Origin: Paenibacillus nasutitermitis
Lineage (GTDB): Bacteria; Bacillota; Bacilli; Paenibacillales; Paenibacillaceae
Assembly (NCBI RefSeq): GCF_014641075.1
Contig: NZ_BMHP01000003.1
Span: forward strand, 310,001 to 374,000
Length of the DNA: 64,000 bases
Direction of reading: 5' to 3'
The notes under the pieces: model-generated
What the model saw: only the letters and a program-made list of their open reading frames with translations
Told to the model about the DNA's origin: nothing
The model's database searches: none
Shown here: positions 46,619 to 54,544 of the stretch, piece after piece
Numbering within the stretch: position 1 is the stretch's first letter
Layout: every line of letters begins with the position of its first letter
Program-made: the position numbers and the translations under genes

Positions 46619-47530
46619 ATGGAGAAAATCGAAAGACTACTATCGATAGTAATGATCTTGCTGCAGAAGGATATTGTTTCAACAACTGAGTTCTCACAAT
46701 TATTTAACGTGTCTAAACGAACGATTCTGCGTGATATGGAAACCCTCGGTTTTTCCAATATACCTATTTATTCTATACATGGCGTTCACGGCGGCTTCGG
46801 GATTATGGATGAATACAAATTAGACAAACGGCTTTTAAGCAGTAAAGACTTAGAAAATATTTTAACCGCACTGGGTGGATTGGGACAAATTTTATTTAGT
46901 GATGAAGTAGAATTAACTCTTAAAAAAATTGAAGCGATGGTAGGCTCCGCATCCTGGAAAGGCTCCATTCACCTGTCATTTTATGATTGGGACGGTCGGA
47001 CTGAGATTCTTCAAACCTTGAAGACATGCCAAGAATCAATATTAAAGAGAAAGTTGGTTTCATTTGACTATATCGATAAAGATGGCATGAAAACGAATCG
47101 AGTTGCCGAGCCATATCAGCTTCATTTTAGCGAAATGAGTTGGTACTTGAAGGCATTCTGTTTACATCGTCTGAAATATAGAACATTTAAATTATCCAGG
47201 ATCGATCATCTTAATATCGATGAAAAAACATTTACCCCCAGAGATTATTCATTAGAACAAGAACATGAAGCTGGTTATCAACCGCAACTAGTCACTATTA
47301 AGGCATTGATTTCGCCTGGCATAAAGGATCAATTCATTGAAAGGTACGGTCAAGGGAGTATTGAAAAACATAGTTCTGAATATTTTCTAGCAACAATCTA
47401 TGTTCCTCAAAACAGTAATGGCTATCAATTTTTAGCGAGTTTTGGTACAAATCTGGAAATAGTTGAGCCTCAAACATATGTTGAAGAATTTCGGAATTAT
47501 TTAAACCAAATGTTGGAGAAATATTCTTAA
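46619..47530 (+). CDS. WYL-domain transcriptional regulator (YafY family)
   Basis: 303 residues. HTH region ERLLSIVMILLQKDIVSTTEFSQLFNVSKRTILRDMETL, GVHGGFGI turn, and WYL domain (VSFDYIDKDGMKTNRVAEPYQLHFSEMSWYLKAFC). GGAGAGGAT precedes the ATG at 46619; the longer frame is not needed. Divergent from the VOC gene. Confidence 0.87.
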   Translation: MEKIERLLSIVMILLQKDIVSTTEFSQLFNVSKRTILRDMETLGFSNIPIYSIHGVHGGFGIMDEYKLDKRLLSSKDLENILTALGGLGQILFSDEVELTLKKIEAMVGSASWKGSIHLSFYDWDGRTEILQTLKTCQESILKRKLVSFDYIDKDGMKTNRVAEPYQLHFSEMSWYLKAFCLHRLKYRTFKLSRIDHLNIDEKTFTPRDYSLEQEHEAGYQPQLVTIKALISPGIKDQFIERYGQGSIEKHSSEYFLATIYVPQNSNGYQFLASFGTNLEIVEPQTYVEEFRNYLNQMLEKYS

Positions 47531-47636
47531 ATCCGACCTTCTACCGCGGAAGCTTCCCCGCGCTATCTGAAATGGCAAGCTTTAAAGAAAGGACGCAACC
47601 CAAGTTCCTTGGATGCGTCCTAAAAATTGAATTCTC

Positions 47637-49139
47637 TTATGCCGTCTTATTCTCGAAGATGATGACCATTTTTTTGCTGCCTAAATATTCAACAGAAGTA
47701 TTAAGCTGCTCCGATACGAAGCGTACAGGAACGAAAGTGCTGTTATTTCTCAGTACTAAAGGAGCGTCGGACATGACGGTTTGCTGGTTTATCTTAACCT
47801 GCTTATTCCCCACATACCAACGAATCGTTTTACCGTCTTTTTGAATCGTTACCTCTTTCGTTTTCTGGTTCCAATTGACACTTGCCCCAAGTTTCTCGGA
47901 AATGAAACGAATAGGTACGTAGGTACGACCTGACTGAATAAATGGCGCTGCTGGTATATTGTAGATACTGTCGCCCAAATAGGCTGTCTTGCTGCCGATA
48001 ATCAAGCGTTGAGTCTTACGCTGAGACCTAATACCATAACGGTCCGCATTCAATTTATTAAATATTTTATAGGTTTGGGTTCCTTGGCTTAAGTCCAAGT
48101 AGTTATCGTTCAACTGCAGTCCGTATCGTTCCGCCCCCGTATCCCAATGAAAATCATAGCTATTATTTTGAATCGGCTCCAGACTCCACACCCGGTTGTT
48201 GTTCAAATATAGGATGCTGAGGGATTTCAGATTTCTTAACGGTTCCAAGTTCCACACGCGGTTGTTATCCAAGTAGAGGATACCCAGCTTGTTCAAATGA
48301 TTTAACGGTTCCAGATCCTTAATCTTGTTGGAAGATAGATCCAATGTAGACAAGTTCGTTAATTTCGCTAAAGGGGCAAGACTCTCGATGTTATTGTGAT
48401 TAGCAGAGAGACCTTCGAGCTTGTAAAATCCTTCCAGTATCTTAAGATCACTAACCTGACCGTCATCAATCCCCAGATACGTCAGGCTTGTGGACAACAT
48501 CCGCAGCGGCGAAAAATCCTTGATTTTATTGCTGGATACATCAAGATATGTCAGCTTTTTCATGCTGCCGAGGGGGGTTATGTTTTCTATCGCATTGTCG
48601 CGCATTTTCAAATACGCTAATTCTGAGGCTCCCGGGAGAGCTTGAACATTCGAAATTTGATTGTGGTCGGCGTCCAACTCGATCAGACGGGGTAATTGTT
48701 TCACTACTTCCAGGGATGAGATCTGATTCCAACTTATTTCTAAATATTTCATCTCCTTTAAAGCTGACAATTCCTCAATGGATGAGATTTGATTTGCTTT
48801 AAGGCTGAGATGACGGATCTTTGAAAGTTGCTTTAACGGTGTAAGATCAGTAATTTCGTTATTGTTTAAATCGAGTTCCGTGACATTGACGGCATACTCC
48901 AATCCCTGCAGATCTTTGATCCCTTTACCTGATAAAGATACAACGGTGAGCGATTCCAAATCCGCTTTGGTAAGTGGCTCATCACCTTTTTTACCTAACC
49001 AGGAATGAATCGCTTGTTCGAGATTTTCATCTTTAATAACCGGTTCTTGGGCAAGCTCTTCCATCGAAGCTTGTCCTGGAAAGACCAAACTCAGGACAAA
49101 AACAAACATAAATAAGCGTACAGCAATACCATTCTTCAT
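47637..49139 (-). CDS. Leucine-rich-repeat protein with copper-amine-oxidase-like C-terminal domain
   Basis: About 500 residues, exported by an N-terminal signal peptide (RLFMFVFVLSLVFPGQAS). Residues about 70-330 are internalin-type LRRs of roughly 22 residues (LTELDLNNNEITDLTPLKQL pattern), some ten or eleven copies, two of which are near-identical (LDNNRVWNLEPLRN, LNNNRVWSLEPIQN). Residues about 355-500 are two copies of the copper-amine-oxidase N-terminal-like module (RTYVPIRFISEKLGASVNWN; STFVPVRFVSEQLNTSVEY), a wall-associated domain common in Paenibacillus. No LPXTG or SLH domain is present. Probable cell-surface binding protein. The ATG at 49139 has GAGGG at proper distance. Confidence 0.88.
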   Translation of the reverse strand: MKNGIAVRLFMFVFVLSLVFPGQASMEELAQEPVIKDENLEQAIHSWLGKKGDEPLTKADLESLTVVSLSGKGIKDLQGLEYAVNVTELDLNNNEITDLTPLKQLSKIRHLSLKANQISSIEELSALKEMKYLEISWNQISSLEVVKQLPRLIELDADHNQISNVQALPGASELAYLKMRDNAIENITPLGSMKKLTYLDVSSNKIKDFSPLRMLSTSLTYLGIDDGQVSDLKILEGFYKLEGLSANHNNIESLAPLAKLTNLSTLDLSSNKIKDLEPLNHLNKLGILYLDNNRVWNLEPLRNLKSLSILYLNNNRVWSLEPIQNNSYDFHWDTGAERYGLQLNDNYLDLSQGTQTYKIFNKLNADRYGIRSQRKTQRLIIGSKTAYLGDSIYNIPAAPFIQSGRTYVPIRFISEKLGASVNWNQKTKEVTIQKDGKTIRWYVGNKQVKINQQTVMSDAPLVLRNNSTFVPVRFVSEQLNTSVEYLGSKKMVIIFENKTA

Positions 49140-49353
49140 GACTACCATTCCCTCTGATGACTGTATTTTGTTGATATTCCCTCGAGCTTTTTGATAGTAA
49201 CAGATATATGTATATTCTTTACGCTATCGACAGTCTATTATAACACCTGAAGTTTCCTTAGCAAAATAGGAGAATGTTGGATAGCGCACTTAACCCAAAG
49301 AAGCCGCGATTTACGCGGCACTTCATGAGATAAAGTTTTTGTCAACCGACACA

Positions 49354-49797
49354 TTAAAACGTATTATATACATTTTCACATTCTTCCACAGTCGGTTGAT
49401 AAAAACAGTGCTTCTTCCATCTTCCTACGAACGGCTGATTATACCAAGTTGGCGGACATGGTCCGGGATTTTCGAACGATCCTGGACGGAAATACCATAG
49501 GGAGAATTCGCCTGGCCAATTCCGCTCCCCATTCACAGCCCGTTGCGCCAGACGGCGTTCTCTCTCTCTTGCGTTTTGATAATACATACCATGCTGCAAT
49601 GCTTCGAACGCATGCGGCTGGTTGATCATTTGGGGAATGGTCCGGAGTCCTTTAAAATCGGAGCAATTCGCTCTTATACGGTTAATGCCAACATTTCCAA
49701 CAAGGAGCATGCCCATTTCGCCTTCGGTCTCAGCTTCAGCTCGAAGCAACCTTGCCAACATATCAATATCCTGTTTCCTGGCTTTTACGACTGCCAT
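49354..49797 (-). CDS. Spore cortex-lytic / cell wall hydrolase (CwlJ/SleB family)
   Basis: 147 residues, no signal peptide, forming a single Hydrolase_2 domain: LARLLRAEAETEGEMGMLLVGNVGINRI contains the catalytic Glu, and FEALQHGMYYQ and LWYFRPGSFENPG follow. The size and lack of a signal peptide match CwlJ, which is made in the mother cell and acts in the spore coat during germination. This supports a spore-forming host. It stands alone; there is no GerQ-like gene beside it. Confidence 0.88.
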   Translation of the reverse strand: MAVVKARKQDIDMLARLLRAEAETEGEMGMLLVGNVGINRIRANCSDFKGLRTIPQMINQPHAFEALQHGMYYQNARERERRLAQRAVNGERNWPGEFSLWYFRPGSFENPGPCPPTWYNQPFVGRWKKHCFYQPTVEECENVYNTF

Positions 49798-50061
49798 TGG
49801 CTCACCTCTTTAGATGTCTAGACTCATCATATTATAGGTGAAGCGGATATGTTACTCTGGCAACATAGAGAGCAATAATAAATAGCTGTTCCACCACACT
49901 CTTCTGACCGGGTAGCTTAATAATATGAACAAGCGCTGTTTTACATAATAGCCGCCTTTCTCGCTAAGCAGCGAAACTTGGTGTAACAGCAAGACTTGAC
50001 CAGTTCACACCAGGGTGGCCTTTGTTGATACTAATCATGGAACAAAGGTAATGTGAAGCAA

Positions 50062-50421
50062 TCACACTGTCAGTCCGTCCGCATTCATGATGGTTAAAAC
50101 GATGATTAACAGAAGAAATACAACAGGAGGCATCGTTTTGCCAAGCGAATCTTTGACCCTTAAGTGCGCGAGGAGTGCCCCTATCATCGTAATTCCAAGC
50201 CAAATAGCGCCCCAAGCGATCACATCCGCATCCCAATAGCCCCTTACAAGTACTACAGCTCCGACCAACTGAACGATCCCCGTGATAACGCGAAACCATT
50301 GGGGCATCCTCAAATTGTCGAATATATCAACCCAGTACTTGACCCCAGCAATCTTGGCAGAACCCGAAAAGACATAGTACAAAATCAACAAGCTCTGAAG
50401 CACGATCGAAAATATAGTCAT
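50062..50421 (-). CDS. DoxX family membrane protein
   Basis: 119 residues with four helices: SIVLQSLLILYYVFSGSAKIAG, then LRMPQWFRVITGIVQLVGAVVLV, AWGAIWLGITMIGALLAHL and PPVVFLLLIIVLTIMNA. This is the short DoxX_2 type. It is divergent from a TetR gene, with triple operators in between. Confidence 0.87.
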   Translation of the reverse strand: MTIFSIVLQSLLILYYVFSGSAKIAGVKYWVDIFDNLRMPQWFRVITGIVQLVGAVVLVRGYWDADVIAWGAIWLGITMIGALLAHLRVKDSLGKTMPPVVFLLLIIVLTIMNADGLTV

Positions 50422-50443
50422 TCGGATTTCCTCCCTTTATTGG

Positions 50444-50531
50444 TTACTGAACAAATGGTAAGTTATAACTTAACTATTGTCAAGTTATAATTTAACGATT
50501 GTAAAGTTATAACTTGACGACTTTTCAGTAA
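50444..50531. promoter_or_regulatory. Three 12-bp palindromes at exact 22-bp spacing
   Basis: AAGTTATAACTT (50460-50471), AAGTTATAATTT (50482-50493) and AAGTTATAACTT (50504-50515) repeat every 22 bp, two helical turns. Flanking arms TTACTGA (50444-50450) and TCAGTAA (50525-50531) are symmetric around the same centre (50487.5). The linkers are also similar (AACTATTGTC / AACGATTGTA). Probably a cooperative operator for the adjacent TetR protein, controlling both divergent genes. Confidence 0.8.
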
Positions 50532-50576
50532 TGAACTACGATGACTTTATTAGATTGGGTATGGAGGTTCAACCGT

Positions 50577-51188
50577 ATGGGAGAAGTTCGTAATGCAGAA
50601 CGCACGAAAAAGAATATTCTCGAAGCTGCACAAAAAGAGTTTTTCGACAGGGGGTTTAAGGGGGCGAGGATCGAGTCGATCGCAGAAAACGCTGGGGTAA
50701 AGAAGCAGTTGATCTATCATTATTTCAAGGGAAAAACAGAATTGCTTGAAGCCGTTTTGGCTAACTCTGCAACTAGCGAACCAGAATGGGTCTCGCAAAT
50801 CCCTGATAACCCGGTTAATATTGCCGAGCATCGATACAGGGTCAACAGCCAGGTGAGAGCAGACTTTATTAAGTTCGCCGCTTGGGAAGCGCTTGAATCT
50901 TGGGCAGAGCCAACATCTTGGAATAAAGGAGGGGAACTTGCCCTTCAATCCTATGCGGAGTACTGGAAGGTTCAAAAGGAAAAAGGGCTTGTACCGCCGG
51001 AGATCGAGCCTGAACTTTTGACGCTGGCATTAACCGCTTTAACCATTTATCCCATTATCTTCAGCAATATCACCAAGTTCATTACCGGATATGATTCGAC
51101 CGATCACGATTTTCAAGCCAGGTGGTCAACCTTTCTAACCCAAGTAAGCGAGCGCCTCTTAGACAAGCAGCAGGACCGTAAGAGCTAA
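50577..51188 (+). CDS. TetR/AcrR family transcriptional regulator
   Basis: 203 residues. HTH: ERTKKNILEAAQKEFFDRGFKGARIESIAENAGVKKQLIYHYFKGK. The C-terminal domain (WAEPTSWNKGGELALQSYAEYW) is of the TetR type with a WYL-unrelated helical sensor. GGAGGTTC precedes the ATG at 50577. Divergent from the DoxX gene; likely self-regulating through the triple palindrome. Confidence 0.9.
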   Translation: MGEVRNAERTKKNILEAAQKEFFDRGFKGARIESIAENAGVKKQLIYHYFKGKTELLEAVLANSATSEPEWVSQIPDNPVNIAEHRYRVNSQVRADFIKFAAWEALESWAEPTSWNKGGELALQSYAEYWKVQKEKGLVPPEIEPELLTLALTALTIYPIIFSNITKFITGYDSTDHDFQARWSTFLTQVSERLLDKQQDRKS

Positions 51189-51216
51189 TGTCTGTTCGTT
51201 GGAAAAAACCTTGATT

Positions 51217-51285
51217 TTATTTATGGTAAGGTTCTCCGCGCTGTCTGTAACGGCAAGTTTTAGGGCCATCCTTCGCGGATGGCCC
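51217..51285 (+). repeat. Palindromic repeat element, copy A
   Basis: About 69 bases nearly identical to copy B at 52115-52184. It holds the block CGCGCTGTCTGTAACGGCAA and ends with the hairpin GGGCCATCC-N5-GGATGGCCC. It lies between convergent genes and the terminal stem could act as terminator for both. Confidence 0.75.
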
Positions 51286-51396
51286 ATCTTCAGTTCGCTT
51301 TCTTCAACTATCGGTCTCCGTTATCGCACTGCTTTTCTGTTTCTATTTTATATTCTAGCAATGTATATTTCAGTTAAGTCTTCTTTTAAACGTTAC

Positions 51397-51849
51397 TTAT
51401 TTATTACCGAGTTGTTCCGCCAAACCGATTAGATGTCCTTCATTTCCACGAATGTAGCAGAGCCGATACGAGTCCTCGTACTGAACCACTTCGCCAACGA
51501 GCTGAGCACCATACTTAGCGAGTCTGGATACCATTTCGTCAATGTCTTCAACGGTGAACATGACGCGTAGATAACCGAGGGCATTTACAGGAGCAGTTCG
51601 GTGATCGGATATAGTAGGCGGGGTGAGAAATCGCGAAAGTTCAAGCCGGCTGTGGCCATCTGGGGTAACCATCATAGCAATCTCTACACACTGTGAACCC
51701 AGCCCGGTTACGCGACCAGCCCATTCACCTTCGACAGTAGCTCGCCCTTCGAGCTTCAAGCCAATCTCCTCGAAGAAAGAGATTGAGTCATCAAGGGATT
51801 CCACAACGATGCCAACATTGTCCATTCTTAGTAATTTGTTTTTCGCCAT
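51397..51849 (-). CDS. VOC family protein (glyoxalase/bleomycin-resistance type)
   Basis: 150 residues in the two-module VOC fold: RMDNVGIVVESLDDSISFFEEIGLKLEGRATVEGEW at the start, LGYLRVMFTVEDIDEMVSRLAKYGAQLVGE and YRLCYIRGNEGHLIGLAEQLG. Metal-site residues would be His/Glu at these positions (GNEGHLIGLAEQ). Annotated relatives are glyoxalases or lyases; the substrate is unknown. It stands alone. Confidence 0.87.
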   Translation of the reverse strand: MAKNKLLRMDNVGIVVESLDDSISFFEEIGLKLEGRATVEGEWAGRVTGLGSQCVEIAMMVTPDGHSRLELSRFLTPPTISDHRTAPVNALGYLRVMFTVEDIDEMVSRLAKYGAQLVGEVVQYEDSYRLCYIRGNEGHLIGLAEQLGNK

Positions 51850-52114
51850 AGTTTTATCTCCTTATGTGTACAAATTTATTACCTGATCATCTATTTATTC
51901 TATTCAACAATTACTAGTTCCTTCCAAACACCTTGTCACAGTTCATGATAACAAAGATAAGTCACAGTATAGTAAAATGTAGTAATAAAATAGATCCCCC
52001 TTTTTTAAACTCCTAGAGCTTGTACGGAAAATCTTCAGGATGTACGGGAGCGGACAAGGCTTGCGAAGTATAGCAAACCAACTGAACGCCAAGACCAAGC
52101 TAGGGAACGCCTCG

Positions 52115-52184
52115 TTATTTGTGGTACGGTTCCCCGCGCTGTCTGTAACGGCAAGTTTTAGGGCCATCCTTTGTGGGATGGCCC
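52115..52184 (+). repeat. Palindromic repeat element, copy B
   Basis: Same block as copy A with a GGGCCATCC / GGATGGCCC stem at the end. On the minus strand it immediately follows the kinase-like gene ending at 52195 and can serve as its terminator. Its outer left arm is a degraded form of the palindrome seen in copy C. Confidence 0.75.
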
Positions 52185-52194
52185 TTTAGAGAGG

Positions 52195-52734
52195 TTATTT
52201 ATCAATATAAAGGAGAACATCACCAATGTAATCGTCTACGTGTTGTGAGGTGTCTACTTTCAAACACTCCAAGTGAGTTGGCTTTTTAGCACGGTTGATT
52301 ACCTCTTGCCATCTTTCTTCAGGTATATCGACTGGACCAATTTGGGTAATCATTCGCTCACGATTTTTCAGCCTATTGTTAAGTTCATAAATGTCGTTCA
52401 ATACACACTCTACATACTTGTATTTCGCACTATGTTTTTCTGCTAGTGTAGTTCCATTCTCAACTATCACATCGTACAAACAAGGACTATCTAGTATAAC
52501 GCTATGTCCTTGTGAGAGATAGAAATCGACCAATGACCATTCAATATGATAAGCAACCCCACCAGCACGCTTGGGATCTATATTTTTATCTTGTCCCTCT
52601 AACTCTAGCCCCTCTAATAACCCTGTTTTCACAATATCATGGTCAATAATAACTGCTTTAGTGAACTTCGCAATTTCCCTGGCAAGAGTCGATTTTCCCG
52701 ACCCAGGAAATCCAGACATTTGTAAAAAAAACAT
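52195..52734 (-). CDS. P-loop AAA-type ATPase / small-molecule kinase
   Basis: 179 residues. Walker A GFPGSGKST lies at residues 8-16, with a probable lid (RLKNRERMITQIG) and DSPCLYDVIVENG as the substrate-binding region. This is the zeta-toxin/chloramphenicol-phosphotransferase-like kinase fold. No antitoxin gene is adjacent, so a housekeeping or resistance kinase is as likely as a toxin. GGGGGCTC precedes the ATG at 52734. Confidence 0.82.
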   Translation of the reverse strand: MFFLQMSGFPGSGKSTLAREIAKFTKAVIIDHDIVKTGLLEGLELEGQDKNIDPKRAGGVAYHIEWSLVDFYLSQGHSVILDSPCLYDVIVENGTTLAEKHSAKYKYVECVLNDIYELNNRLKNRERMITQIGPVDIPEERWQEVINRAKKPTHLECLKVDTSQHVDDYIGDVLLYIDK

Positions 52735-52943
52735 AGTGAGCCCCCATCTCTCAGTAAAGTCTACTTTAAGCAATTGGCTTGCTTAGAACCGATTCTAGCA
52801 CATTTTGGAATATATATCATATTCGTGACCTAGTTCACGAATCTCCGAATTTGGTAGAATTCAGCCAAAAAAGACTGTCTGACGCGATCTAACCAAATTA
52901 GCTCCTACATCATTAAGCGGAACGCCAGCTTGACGAAAACCAG

Positions 52944-53219
52944 ATGGAACCCATCCCGCTCCAGCTTGTACGCAAGGCGCTCAGCGACTTCAACGGTCTT
53001 CTTCAGACTTCTCCAGTCGAAACACAGAAGACCCTAATACAAACCATAGTGAAGCAGATAGCCGTACAGCAAGGCCAGAAGCTTCGAGGCATTGAACTGG
53101 AATTCGACGAGACGCTACGACAGTGCCTGGTCGTCGCTGCCCCCTCCACCGACAAGGTGGACGGGGCTTTTTCTTTGTCCAGATGCAAGTACCCCTTGCC
53201 CTTTACGATCGTGATCTAG
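52944..53219 (+). pseudogene. C-terminal remnant of a large serine recombinase
   Basis: LVRKALSDFNGLLQTSPVETQKTLIQTIVKQIAVQQGQKLRGIELEFDETLRQCL matches the tail of large serine recombinases (the zinc-ribbon-proximal helical and beta segments before the end). The catalytic N-terminal resolvase domain is absent upstream; only about 90 codons survive. This is the footprint of a lost integrative element. The in-frame continuation past 53138 runs into a terminator hairpin. Confidence 0.75.
53139..53173 (+). terminator. Terminator at the end of the recombinase remnant
   Basis: GCCCCCTCCACC against GGTGGACGGGGC (12-bp stem with one mismatch, 5-base loop), followed by TTTTTC. Confidence 0.75.
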
Positions 53220-53473
53220 AGCATCCCTCATTCTGCAAAGCGAAAGTACCGTCAGAAGCGCGTTCGCTGCCAGCATCGACACTTCAGACACTTTTCATTT
53301 CCAGCCTCGGGGAGCCTCCTCCGTTCACGAAGCTCTCTTCCTTCCGTGGGGTGTGACGAGGATGTTCCATTCAAAATACAATTGCCCTATGTACCTTTTC
53401 AGCGTTACCATAGCTCGAAACCTACACACATATATATATACAAATCCATGGCCCGCAAGGAACTCCGCAAAAA

Positions 53474-53524
53474 AACTTGCCGTTATTTATGGTACGGTTC
53501 CCGTATCACAAATAACGGCAAGTT
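53474..53524 (+). repeat. Palindromic repeat element, copy C (full palindrome)
   Basis: AACTTGCCGTTATTT and its perfect complement form outer arms around TGGTACGG / CCGTATCA inner arms, a 51-base near-perfect palindrome. The core TTATTTATGGTACGGTTCCC matches copies A and B. The preceding 53220-53473 holds no gene. Confidence 0.75.
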
Positions 53525-53547
53525 GAATCTGCCTTCATCCTGCTTCG

Positions 53548-54522
53548 TTACCCAAGGCGGCTCCAGTCGAATAATACAAACAGCTCATCGAACCGGCGGC
53601 TCGCCAAACCATCATAGGTGTCCTGCACCTCATGAGGAGACATAAGGCGCGAATAGGCCTGGACATCCAGAAAACCCTCCGAGAGCCAGCGCAGACCGAG
53701 GCCCAAATTGCCCATTATGCTGTGCGGCTGGAAGTGTCCGGACTGCACCGGAAGCTCCCATTCCCATCCGCTCCGCAAGACGACGTAATGGTGAAACACA
53801 AGCGACAGCAGCTCATGCGCGTAATGGTCCGTGTACCTTTTCCAGGGTACGCCGATCATTACGACTTCACCCCGCGGACGGACGATGCGGCAAGCATCGA
53901 GCACGGCAGATTCATGTCCCGAGCATTCGACGACCAGAGCCACCTTTTGTTTCCAGGCTGGATCTTCCAGGGGCAGCGATGCCGCGGCCTGCGAGATGCC
54001 GGATGCTCTGACCGTTTCCAGCCGGCTCTCCATCGGATCAATGACCATCACATCATATCCATTATGCTTAAATACATGCGCAGCGAGGAAGCCAACCGGT
54101 CCCGCTCCCGAAACGATAACTTTATCGCCCGGCCTGGCCGTCGTCGTCATCAGCGTTGTCATGCTCACATTCATCAAACGTGATATTGGCGCTGCTGCCG
54201 GATCGAGCCCTTCCGGAACCAATACCGCCTGGCTGGCAGGAACATGCTGGAAGCTTTGATGGTTATGCATACAGAATACAAGATCGCCGGGTCGGAACCC
54301 CGTTACATCGTCAGCGGTCTGTTCAACCTCAAATACTGAAGCATAACCGGTATCTGCCGGTTCCGTGCGGTCGTTTAGAAACAGCGCGTGCAGCTCCGTG
54401 CCTGGACTGATTAACGAATACCGCGTCTTCCCCAATAAGTGACCGGGCGCGGGACTCTGCGGTTTCTCAATCTCGGCGAGTGCGGCTAGCTGTTTACCTG
54501 TAATGCGTATGGCTGCTTCCAT
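53548..54522 (-). CDS. Zinc-type alcohol dehydrogenase-like protein (MDR superfamily)
   Basis: About 324 residues. The GroES-like domain contains the truncated LIHP-type region (TRYSLISPGTELHALF), and the Rossmann domain has VSGAGPVGFLAAHVFKHNGYDVMVIDP. It lacks the Cys/His/Glu zinc triad of classical ADHs, but SPGTE is typical of bacterial sugar-linked MDR dehydrogenases. ATG at 54522 with GAAGGGA upstream; longer starts overlap the upstream gene. It follows the ThuA gene by 22 bases, so they form an operon. Confidence 0.85.
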   Translation of the reverse strand: MEAAIRITGKQLAALAEIEKPQSPAPGHLLGKTRYSLISPGTELHALFLNDRTEPADTGYASVFEVEQTADDVTGFRPGDLVFCMHNHQSFQHVPASQAVLVPEGLDPAAAPISRLMNVSMTTLMTTTARPGDKVIVSGAGPVGFLAAHVFKHNGYDVMVIDPMESRLETVRASGISQAAASLPLEDPAWKQKVALVVECSGHESAVLDACRIVRPRGEVVMIGVPWKRYTDHYAHELLSLVFHHYVVLRSGWEWELPVQSGHFQPHSIMGNLGLGLRWLSEGFLDVQAYSRLMSPHEVQDTYDGLASRRFDELFVLFDWSRLG

Positions 54523-54544
54523 GATCATCATTTCCCTTCGCTCT

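Noticed and set aside
50460-50515. Possible CRISPR array
   Set aside because: Repeats are only 12-bp palindromes with short similar linkers and three copies, at a divergent promoter; this is an operator array.
52195-52734. Zeta-type toxin of a toxin-antitoxin pair
   Set aside because: The fold is compatible, but no antitoxin gene is adjacent, so a general kinase call is safer.
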